Source of the DNA: an uncultured Bacteroidales bacterium
GTDB lineage: Bacteria > Bacteroidota > Bacteroidia > Bacteroidales > Paludibacteraceae
Assembly (NCBI GenBank): GCA_937885465.1
Contig: CAKZZM010000194.1
Location: 1 to 29,458, forward strand
Reading direction: 5' to 3'
DNA: 29,458 bases
Shown here: positions 23,287 to 29,390 of the stretch, piece after piece
How positions within the stretch are numbered: position 1 is the first letter of the stretch
Layout of the letters: each line of letters starts with the position of its first letter
Program-made: the position numbers and the translations under genes
The notes under the pieces: generated by a model
Told to the model about the DNA's origin: nothing
The model's input: the letters and a program-made list of their open reading frames with translations, nothing else
Databases searched by the model: none

Positions 23287-25413
23287 TTAATTTATTTGCG
23301 TCAAACTTACTGCAAATCCGCCTCCCGATGCCATACGTATTCGGAGCGTATCACCTGTTGCTACGTATGCATTATCAATCTCATAATCGTATGGGTTAGT
23401 CTGCCAATCGGCTTCCTCTCCGTCTCGCCATATAGAGGCGTGATAGGTTTTTCCTTCTTCCAGCATAGATAAAGGTATCACCGCCTCGCGCGGTGCATCG
23501 GCGTTGATTCCGCCTATATACCAATTGTCTCCGCCCCGCTCTTGTCGGGCAAATATGCAGTATTCGCCTATCTCCCCGTCCACCAGTATTGAGCGTTCCC
23601 AGTTGCAGGGTACCTGCTCAATAAACGCAAACGCATTCGGGTGTTTCATATAGTTCTCCGGCAGGTCACATGCCATTTGTAGCGGACTATAGAAGCAGAC
23701 GAAGAGCCCCAATTGGTTCATTAGCGTCGAGTGAACTCGTGTGTTGGGCATAACGGGATTTTCAAAGGCGAACACCCCCGGCGTATAATCCACAGGTCCC
23801 GCCATTATGCGAGTGAAAGGCAGCACGGTAACATGCTCGCACGGGCTGCCGCCATCGGCACTCCACGCGTTCCACTCCTGACCACGAACGCCCTCCTGAC
23901 TCATCAGGTTAGGATAAGTCCTTTGCAGTCCGGTCGGCATAACAGGCTCGTGATTATCTATTGCGATATGATATTTCGCTGCCGTCTCGATAACTTTTCT
24001 ATAGTGCCGCACGCCCGACTGACCTTTATTCCACTGCAAACCATCCATAGTCCGTATAATCGGTGCCACATAACCCGTCTTGATAACGTGAATACCATTG
24101 GCAGCATGATAGCGGTAGATACTATCCAAGTCGCGCTCATACGACGCAGCATTGCCGCCGGTCTCGTTATGACCAATAATCTGCACGCCCAAACTGTCCG
24201 ATAAACGGCTCAAATAGTCCATATCCCAATCGTCGTAAGGTGTCGTGAACTCGAAATTTTTCCAGTCTTCCCAACCTTTATTCCAACCTTCAGCTAATAC
24301 TGCATTAATGCCATGCTCCTTTGCAAAACGCATGTACCGCTCCATGTTCTCCGTCGTAGCACCGTGCTTAAGACCTTGTTCCCACGTCATAGATTTCATA
24401 TGCATACCCCACCAAATACCCATAAACTTAGTGGGGCGAATCCATTCCGTGTCTGCTATTGCACACGGCTCATTCAGGTTAAGCATAATACGCGAAGCTA
24501 CCAGCTCAGGTAAGGTGCGGGTCAGTATAAGCATACGCCACGGCGTCTGAAACGGGGTCTTTAAATACGCTTTAAACGGCGTTTCAACACCATTTAAATC
24601 AAGCCACGGGGTGAGATAAAGACGAACAGCCCCATCTTTAATATAGAAGTTTTCAGCGGGATAATCCGTGAGCGCAGCCTCATGAAGGAAGGCGTAGCCG
24701 CCGTCAGACAACTTCAGAGTAAGCGGCGAGCAGAGAGTGTCGTGCTTCTCAGACAGAGGAGCTTTAGTCCACAGACCTTCATAATACTCTGTCCGCCACG
24801 GTATAGACCATGCCTCGTGGTCAGCAGCAAAACGGTATTCGGTCAATTCATCGATGATAACAATATCTTTACATTCTTGCTCGGGGAAGACATAACGAAA
24901 AGCCATTCCGTCATCGAAAATGCGAAAAACGATATTCATCAGTACTCCCGAAGAGTGCCGCAAACTAACTGTCATTTCATTATGATGATCACGAATAAAA
25001 CGCTCTTCACCCCACACGGTTTCCCAAGTGGTATCACGTGATGTAGTGGAGAACGCCTCCGAGCGTTCACAAGTGGAGATAAAAGAGAAGCCGCTGCAAA
25101 GAGACGTCTGCTCTGTTTCCATGCCTAAATTCGACCAATCAAGCAGCATCTTTTCTGAACCCTCGCCGGAAACATAGCGATACTGAGGTACGCCGGCATC
25201 CGTCAAACGGAACTCTACTCTTCGCACACCGTTAGGAGAATAAACTGCATTTTTGCTGCCGGAACTACAACCACTCAGAACAACAAGCAACGAGCAAATA
25301 GTAATACCAAACGTTCTCAGACGTTCTCCACTTGTGAACGCTCGGAGACGTTCTCCACTACAGAACGCTCGGAGGCGTTCTCCACTATGAATACTGCAAA
25401 GAAGGTGTTTCAT
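23287..25413 (-). CDS. GH97 alpha-glucosidase lipoprotein (SusB-like) with repeat insertions
   Basis: This protein of about 708 residues belongs to glycoside hydrolase family 97, like SusB. Diagnostic segments are SIPWRTEYYEGLW, TPWRMLIL, the barrel segment KFMGIWWGMH, and HEPVMPTGLQRTYPN followed by EGVRGQEWNAW (about 488-515), which carries catalytic Glu residues of the inverting group. ATG at 25413 is preferred; GTG at 25431 is in frame. MKHLLCSIH is followed by three 9-residue repeats (SGERLRAFC, SGERLRAFT, SGERLRTFG; residues 10-36) from family A DNA, and only then by the hydrophobic helix and lipobox LSGC (Cys49). A second repeat copy encodes ERSEAFST (about 116-123). Frame is kept throughout. 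It should release glucose from alpha-glucans in the periplasm or at a membrane. It is the first gene of the operon. Confidence 0.92.
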   Translation of the reverse strand: MKHLLCSIHSGERLRAFCSGERLRAFTSGERLRTFGITICSLLVVLSGCSSGSKNAVYSPNGVRRVEFRLTDAGVPQYRYVSGEGSEKMLLDWSNLGMETEQTSLCSGFSFISTCERSEAFSTTSRDTTWETVWGEERFIRDHHNEMTVSLRHSSGVLMNIVFRIFDDGMAFRYVFPEQECKDIVIIDELTEYRFAADHEAWSIPWRTEYYEGLWTKAPLSEKHDTLCSPLTLKLSDGGYAFLHEAALTDYPAENFYIKDGAVRLYLTPWLDLNGVETPFKAYLKTPFQTPWRMLILTRTLPELVASRIMLNLNEPCAIADTEWIRPTKFMGIWWGMHMKSMTWEQGLKHGATTENMERYMRFAKEHGINAVLAEGWNKGWEDWKNFEFTTPYDDWDMDYLSRLSDSLGVQIIGHNETGGNAASYERDLDSIYRYHAANGIHVIKTGYVAPIIRTMDGLQWNKGQSGVRHYRKVIETAAKYHIAIDNHEPVMPTGLQRTYPNLMSQEGVRGQEWNAWSADGGSPCEHVTVLPFTRIMAGPVDYTPGVFAFENPVMPNTRVHSTLMNQLGLFVCFYSPLQMACDLPENYMKHPNAFAFIEQVPCNWERSILVDGEIGEYCIFARQERGGDNWYIGGINADAPREAVIPLSMLEEGKTYHASIWRDGEEADWQTNPYDYEIDNAYVATGDTLRIRMASGGGFAVSLTQIN
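25045..25068. repeat. Family A unit within the GH97 coding region
   Basis: A forward (+ strand) unit with core GAACGC-CTCCGA-GCGTTC lies in the GH97 gene. Read on the coding (minus) strand it gives ERSEAFST between two segments typical of the GH97 N-terminal beta-sandwich (FSFIST and TTWETVWGE). Confidence 0.9.
25309..25386. repeat. Three tandem family A units in the GH97 signal-peptide region
   Basis: Reverse-oriented units at 25309-25332, 25336-25359 and 25363-25386 have a 27-base period (24-base unit plus 3-base spacer), equal to nine codons. The middle one mixes a C and an A at the stem end; the outer two pair fully. They encode the three SGERLR repeats of the GH97 N-terminus. Confidence 0.92.
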
Positions 25414-25471
25414 GACATTTCGATTTTGCACAGGGCTGAACTAAAAACTTGTAATTTTTAGAAGTACCCTG

Positions 25472-25503
25472 CAAAGTTAGTATTATAATATAACAAAAAC
25501 AAA
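25472..25503 (-). promoter_or_regulatory. Promoter of the starch operon
   Basis: On the minus strand the -33 TTTG (25503-25500) and -7 TAACTTTG (25479-25472) are separated by exactly 20 bases, matching the Bacteroidota consensus. The predicted start is near 25464, giving a leader of about 50 bases to the GH97 ATG. It should drive the whole GH97-to-small-ORF operon. The next strong terminator on this strand is at 10682-10653. Confidence 0.85.
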
Positions 25504-25505
25504 AA

Positions 25506-25547
25506 ATCTTAAGAAAATCAAGATAAAAATCAAGAATTTTCATCAAT
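25506..25547. promoter_or_regulatory. Phased ATCAAGA repeats, candidate regulator site
   Basis: Direct repeats AAAATCAAGA at 25514-25523 and 25526-25535, plus related ATCTTAAGA at 25506 and ATCAAT at 25542, are spaced 11, 12 and 13 bases apart, about one helical turn. They lie immediately upstream of the operon's -33 element and also upstream of the divergent regulator's promoter. A SusR-like activator could bind here. This is inferred from position and spacing only. Confidence 0.45.
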
Positions 25548-25572
25548 ATTTTATATTTTCAAATAATAATTG

Positions 25573-25580
25573 TAACTTTG
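25573..25580 (+). promoter_or_regulatory. -7 element for the SusR-like gene
   Basis: TAACTTTG matches the Bacteroidota -7 consensus. No good TTTG lies at the expected -33 distance (A/T-rich TATTTTC instead), which may mean weak or activator-dependent expression. The predicted start is near 25587, giving a very short leader before ATG 25600. Confidence 0.65.
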
Positions 25581-25599
25581 CGAAAACTAAAATTTCATT

Positions 25600-27162
25600 A
25601 TGAAGAAAGTTCTGATATCACTATGCTTGGCGGCAATGCCCGGAATGTTATATTCGGCTAATAATCAATCGAGACAGCGGCTTCACGATTTAGATGTCGC
25701 ATTGCAAAATCGTGCTACGTACGACGCTCAAAAGCAAGAACGGATTGACTCACTAAAGAGACTTTTATACCTCTCCGACCTGCCGTATTCATTATATCAC
25801 GAATTATATGAAGAATATAGATCGTATAACTACGACACTGCGCTTATTTATACTCATTTTATGCAAGCCGAAGCCGAGAGGTTGCAGGATGAAGCACTGA
25901 GCCGCGAGGCAGACCTCTGCTGCTCCTTCGTTTTTCTTTCGGGCGGGCTTTTTCACGAGGCGCATCTTATCTTATCACGACTATGCGACCCTATCAAATC
26001 AGCGTCTGACGAATGTCTGATGACATACGCTCGCCTCCTATATGATATGTGCGACTATGCCGGCGCAACGCCGACTGCCGACAAGTATAATAAGGAAGGA
26101 AATTACTATTTGTCGGAATTAGTAGCACGGCATACTCCTGCCGATTCTGCCCTCTATTGGTATCCGCTGTCTGTTATCGATCTCAGAAACGGCAACTTCG
26201 AACAAGGTATAGCACGATTAGAGGCGGCAATGCATGATTCTAAAATATCAACTCACGACAAGGCTGTCTATGCGTCTTCACTTGCTTATCTGCACAGAAA
26301 GAAGAGTAATACAGATGAGGCTCTCAAATATTACATCGATGCTGCAATATACGACATTGAAAGCTCCACATACGAAACGGTTGCTATGCGAATGATAGCG
26401 GAGATACTATTCGAACAAGGCGAAATATCCTTGGCAGACAAGTATATCCACATCGCGTTGGACGATGCTCAAAAATATCACGCCCGCCATCGGCAAGTGA
26501 GCGTCTCACAACTGCTGCCCATCATCAACCAACATAACATTGCAAAGCAACATCGGCGAATAATAATAACCTATATTCTACTTTTAGTTACTATCATTTT
26601 ATTTGTTCTCAGCATCACAGGTCTGCTCTTACTTCTGCATCGCAATATCACTATCAAAGAATCACAGCAGACCATAGATAATATCAATCAAAACCTTGTA
26701 ATTGCCAACAAGGTGAAAGAAGAATTGATAGGCTCATATATGACCAATAATTCCCAATATCTGTCAGCCGTTGAGCATTACCAACAAGAGATAAAAAATG
26801 CCGTTATCAAGCGCCAATATAACGAACTGATGTCAATACCTAAAAACGCAGACGCACGCCTTCAGCGTGAGCGGCTGAACCGCGGTTTTGATGAGATGAT
26901 AATGCGGTTATTCCCCAATTTTGTTGAGAAGTTTAACCTGCTACTCAAACCTGACTCGCAGATTGAGACAAAGTCTGAAGAGCTACTCACGCCTGCTCTC
27001 CGCATATTCGCCCTGATACGATTGGGCATCGTACATAATGAGGTCATCGCAGAGATACTCAACTATAGTGTCAATACCGTCTATTCCTATAAAACACGCA
27101 CTATCAGCTCGTCCCCGCTCTCCGCCGATGAGTTCTACACCGCTCTGATGCAGATTTCATAA
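25600..27162 (+). CDS. susR: SusR-like membrane-spanning transcriptional regulator (TPR sensor, HTH output)
   Basis: This 520-residue protein has a signal peptide (about 1-20, LYSA) and a helical TPR-type periplasmic region (about 25-315). One membrane helix (about 321-346, YILLLVTIILFVLSITGLLL) leads to a coiled linker with NQNLVIANKVKEELIGSYM and a C-terminal domain. This ends in a LuxR-like helix-turn-helix, NEVIAEILNYSVNTVYSYK (about 480-498), preceded by LRIFALIRLGI. This is the DUF6377/SusR architecture of Bacteroidota: the outside part senses an oligosaccharide such as maltose, and the inside part activates the sus operon. The gene is divergent from the starch operon and shares its regulatory region, which supports the role. 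Ligand and target are inferred from this context. HypA follows 21 bases later, perhaps on the same transcript. Confidence 0.88.
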   Translation: MKKVLISLCLAAMPGMLYSANNQSRQRLHDLDVALQNRATYDAQKQERIDSLKRLLYLSDLPYSLYHELYEEYRSYNYDTALIYTHFMQAEAERLQDEALSREADLCCSFVFLSGGLFHEAHLILSRLCDPIKSASDECLMTYARLLYDMCDYAGATPTADKYNKEGNYYLSELVARHTPADSALYWYPLSVIDLRNGNFEQGIARLEAAMHDSKISTHDKAVYASSLAYLHRKKSNTDEALKYYIDAAIYDIESSTYETVAMRMIAEILFEQGEISLADKYIHIALDDAQKYHARHRQVSVSQLLPIINQHNIAKQHRRIIITYILLLVTIILFVLSITGLLLLLHRNITIKESQQTIDNINQNLVIANKVKEELIGSYMTNNSQYLSAVEHYQQEIKNAVIKRQYNELMSIPKNADARLQRERLNRGFDEMIMRLFPNFVEKFNLLLKPDSQIETKSEELLTPALRIFALIRLGIVHNEVIAEILNYSVNTVYSYKTRTISSSPLSADEFYTALMQIS

Positions 27163-27183
27163 ACACAACACAAAAAATATAAT

Positions 27184-27537
27184 ATGCACGAACTCGGAAT
27201 AGTCTTTTATATTATCCGCGATGTTAAGAAAGCCGCGGAAGAGAACGGCGTCAAAAAAGTTTCCACCGTAGTAATGAACATCGGTGAGGTCTCAACCATC
27301 ATACCGGATTATCTGACCGATTGCTGGCGTTGGGCTGCCGACAAGGAAGATCTCCTTCGCGGCTGCGACTTGCAGATTAACACCATACCTGCCGTGACGC
27401 ACTGCGACGGCTGCCGAAAGGACTACTCCACCGTCGCTCACGGAAAGATCTGTCCCCACTGCGGTAGCCACGACACTTGGCTTAAGCAAGGCCAAGAGGT
27501 GGAAATAAAAGAACTCCAAATAGTGGAGAACGTCTGA
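27184..27537 (+). CDS. hypA: HypA nickel metallochaperone
   Basis: This 117-residue protein starts MHELGIVFYII, with the nickel-binding Met-His-Glu N-terminus of HypA. It carries the structural zinc site CDGC (Cys74, Cys77) and CPHC (Cys90, Cys93). HypA works with HypB to insert nickel into [NiFe]-hydrogenase; hypB lies about 20 kb away in this window. The last residues (IVENV) and the TGA stop are encoded by a family A repeat starting at 27522, so the native C-terminus has probably been altered by a few residues. It follows the SusR-like gene by 21 bases, but no functional link is evident. Confidence 0.92.
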   Translation: MHELGIVFYIIRDVKKAAEENGVKKVSTVVMNIGEVSTIIPDYLTDCWRWAADKEDLLRGCDLQINTIPAVTHCDGCRKDYSTVAHGKICPHCGSHDTWLKQGQEVEIKELQIVENV

Positions 27538-27580
27538 GAACGTTCAAACGGTAGAGACGGTGTTTTTCACCGTCTCTACC
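27522..27580. repeat. Family A unit followed by a family B hairpin
   Basis: The A unit (27522-27545, core GAACGT-CTGAGA-ACGTTC) contains the hypA TGA stop. It is followed by a B hairpin whose arms extend to 13 bp (27550-27580: GGTAGAGACGGTG, TTTTT, CACCGTCTCTACC). The A-then-B order matches the block at the window's right end. Followed by an A-tract, the hairpin may also end the susR-hypA transcript. Confidence 0.9.
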
Positions 27581-27601
27581 ATCAAAAAAAACAATTTTCT
27601 C

Positions 27602-27633
27602 TTTGCATATATTATAAAAAAGGCGTATCTTTG
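27602..27633 (+). promoter_or_regulatory. Bacteroidota-type promoter
   Basis: TTTG (27602-27605), 20 bases, then TATCTTTG (27626-27633) is an exact consensus match. The predicted start is near 27640 and the leader is about 20 bases. It should drive the small membrane protein and the DUF5692 gene. Confidence 0.88.
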
Positions 27634-27661
27634 CAATCTAAAATAAAAATTATCTTAAACT

Positions 27662-28012
27662 ATGGCTTGCTTTATTGTACCTCTCACTCAGGCAATCGCC
27701 ACTACGGCATACCGTAAACATAACACTCACACAGATTCTTTTGTCGGTCGCAACCTCAAGACCCTCGAGCAGATGCTTTGGGGCGGGTCTATTATGCTTA
27801 TCATTGACCATATCATTAACGGAGAACTGACATGGATATTCCCGTTCTTCACCGCTCTTGAGGCAGAAGGTGGAGGGTTGGTGATGCTACGCGAGATACT
27901 GACCGTCGGTTTTCCCCTTTCTATCGCCGTAACACTCGTTTGGGCTGTTTGGTGCTACGCAAAAGAACAACACCACAATGTACGAAGTAACGAAGTACAA
28001 TGTACGAAGTGA
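27662..28012 (+). CDS. Small membrane protein, partner of DUF5692
   Basis: This 116-residue protein has two likely membrane helices (about residues 40-63 and 78-98) and a conserved-looking start MACFIVPLTQAIATTAYRK. I recall a similar small gene next to DUF5692 genes in other Bacteroidales, but have no function for it. It has a strong promoter 20-odd bases upstream and is probably co-transcribed with the DUF5692 gene 56 bases downstream. Residues from about 107 onward (VRSNEVQCTK) and the stop are encoded by a GTAC-family repeat, so the native protein probably ends near KEQHH. Confidence 0.75.
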   Translation: MACFIVPLTQAIATTAYRKHNTHTDSFVGRNLKTLEQMLWGGSIMLIIDHIINGELTWIFPFFTALEAEGGGLVMLREILTVGFPLSIAVTLVWAVWCYAKEQHHNVRSNEVQCTK

Positions 28013-28013
28013 C
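27980..28013. repeat. GTAC-family repeat over the end of the small membrane protein gene
   Basis: The block is GTACGAAGTAAC, GAAGTACAAT, GTACGAAGTGAC. It supplies the last ten codons and the TGA stop of the small membrane protein, and shares 15 exact bases (reverse complement) with 5253-5268. Confidence 0.85.
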
Positions 28014-28068
28014 GTTACCATACGTATAAAATAAACAAAAAACTAATATCATTAAAAACAATTAAATT

Positions 28069-29169
28069 ATGTTCTTTCAAGTTTATGGAGAGCATGCCCT
28101 TATCCAATGGGTAATGCTCATTGTAGTCCTCGTAGGACTGATTCTTTGGAATGAGTTTGCACGCCGCACAAAGCTGGGTGGCGCTATTACATTCTTCGCT
28201 ATTCCGTTAGCACTGACAGTTTATTTCATTGCTATTGCTATCGGTGCCCGCATGGGTGCTGACTGGGCAGTGAACAACCAGACCCACATCTACATGAACG
28301 GCTGGTTCCACTATGCTAAACTCTATGCTGCCCTCACCGGCTGCATCGGCTTTATGATGATTAAGTATGAGTGGGGCATCGGTGCCAAGCATTGGTTCAA
28401 ACCATTCCCGTTCATCATCGTCGCCATCAATATCTTGATTGCCGTTTGCTCTGACTTCGAGTCGGCTATCATGGGTTGGAACAAATGGTGGCTCTCCTCA
28501 GAAGGCGTTTGGCTCTATGGCGGTTGGCATAATATCTTCAACGGCGTAGCAGGTCTTCTCAATATCTTCTGTATGACGGCATGGTGGAATGTCTATCCTT
28601 CAAAGGATCGCAAAGATATGATTTGGGCAGACATGACTTGGGTTTATATCCTTGTATATGACATCTGGAACTTCGCCTACACCTACAACTGCTTACCCAC
28701 TCACTCATGGTACTGCGGTGTTGCTCTTCTTCTTGCTCCTACCGTTGCTGCTATCTGCTGGAACCGCGGTGGTTGGATTCAGAACCGTGCCAACACCCTC
28801 GCTATCTGGTGTATGTTCGCACAGGTATTCCCACTCTTCCAAGAGACCTTCAAAGATGGTTTCCAAGCCTTCAATTGGGCTGTTCTTCCCGTTCAGTATG
28901 TTAATGGTATTGATACTATCACAGCCATCTACGCTGCAGCAGGTGGTGACGCAGCCGCTACAGGTGCTACCGTTGATGCCGTAGGTGCTACCGCGGCTAA
29001 CCCGACAGCGATGCTCGTCATATCTGCTCTCGCTTTGGTTACTAACGCCATCGCACTCTGCTATATCTGCGTGCAAGCGAAGAAACGCCATATTAATCCG
29101 TATAAAGAGGATGTCTTTGTAAATCAGAAATACTACAAAGACGCCATGGCTCGCGCTGAGGTGAACTAA
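28069..29169 (+). CDS. DUF5692 family multi-pass membrane protein
   Basis: This 366-residue polytopic membrane protein has roughly eight to ten hydrophobic helices and many Trp residues (WNEFARR, GWFHYAKLYAALTGCIGF, WADMTWVYILVYDIWNFAYT). I recognise the DUF5692 family, including the C-terminal INPYKEDVFVNQKYY. No transporter or enzyme signature is visible and the function is unknown. An Ala/Gly/Thr-rich stretch near residues 288-315 (AAAGGDAAATGATVDAVGA) breaks the hydrophobic pattern and contains a short internal duplication (GATVDAVGATAA). The gene ends 182 bases before a strong terminator; the gap is filled by family A repeats. Confidence 0.85.
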   Translation: MFFQVYGEHALIQWVMLIVVLVGLILWNEFARRTKLGGAITFFAIPLALTVYFIAIAIGARMGADWAVNNQTHIYMNGWFHYAKLYAALTGCIGFMMIKYEWGIGAKHWFKPFPFIIVAINILIAVCSDFESAIMGWNKWWLSSEGVWLYGGWHNIFNGVAGLLNIFCMTAWWNVYPSKDRKDMIWADMTWVYILVYDIWNFAYTYNCLPTHSWYCGVALLLAPTVAAICWNRGGWIQNRANTLAIWCMFAQVFPLFQETFKDGFQAFNWAVLPVQYVNGIDTITAIYAAAGGDAAATGATVDAVGATAANPTAMLVISALALVTNAIALCYICVQAKKRHINPYKEDVFVNQKYYKDAMARAEVN

Positions 29170-29187
29170 ACATCACTAATTAAGATT

Positions 29188-29341
29188 GAACGTTCTCAGA
29201 CGTTAAATAGCGTTGTCCATTCCGCCGAATATCATTCGGCTATCCGCCCAACTACCGCTACCAGAACGTTCTCAGACGTTCTCCACTACAGAACGTTTGG
29301 AGACGTTCTCCACTACAGAACGTTCGGAGACGTTCTCCACT
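29188..29341. repeat. Family A array with 27-bp period and an extra hairpin
   Basis: A reverse core at 29188-29204 is followed by a hairpin GCCGAAT-ATC-ATTCGGC (29224-29240). Three reverse units then lie in tandem (29264-29287, 29291-29314, 29318-29341) with the same 27-base period and the same orientation relation as the array in GH97. All three cores pair perfectly at the stem ends despite different loops (TCTCAG, TTGGAG, TCGGAG). Confidence 0.9.
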
Positions 29342-29350
29342 CTACATAAC

Positions 29351-29383
29351 ACAACAAAAGCCCCGTTTAGGGGCTTTTGTTGT
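29351..29383 (+). terminator. Rho-independent terminator
   Basis: A perfect 14-bp stem, ACAACAAAAGCCCC and GGGGCTTTTGTTGT, has a GTTTA loop. It has a GC-rich core and a T-rich 3' arm and lies downstream of the DUF5692 gene. It is the strongest intrinsic terminator in the window and, being symmetrical (A-run on one side, T-run on the other), could work in both directions. Confidence 0.9.
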
Positions 29384-29390
29384 ACTTAAT

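Noticed and set aside
23287..25413. GH97 as a pseudogene or with a late start after the repeats
   Set aside because: The frame is open through all repeats and the ATG before them gives a typical MKHLL n-region; no ATG lies between the repeats and the hydrophobic helix.
29264..29341. Regular repeats resembling a CRISPR array
   Set aside because: The period is 27 with only 3-base spacers, the units are palindromic, and there are no unique spacers or cas genes.
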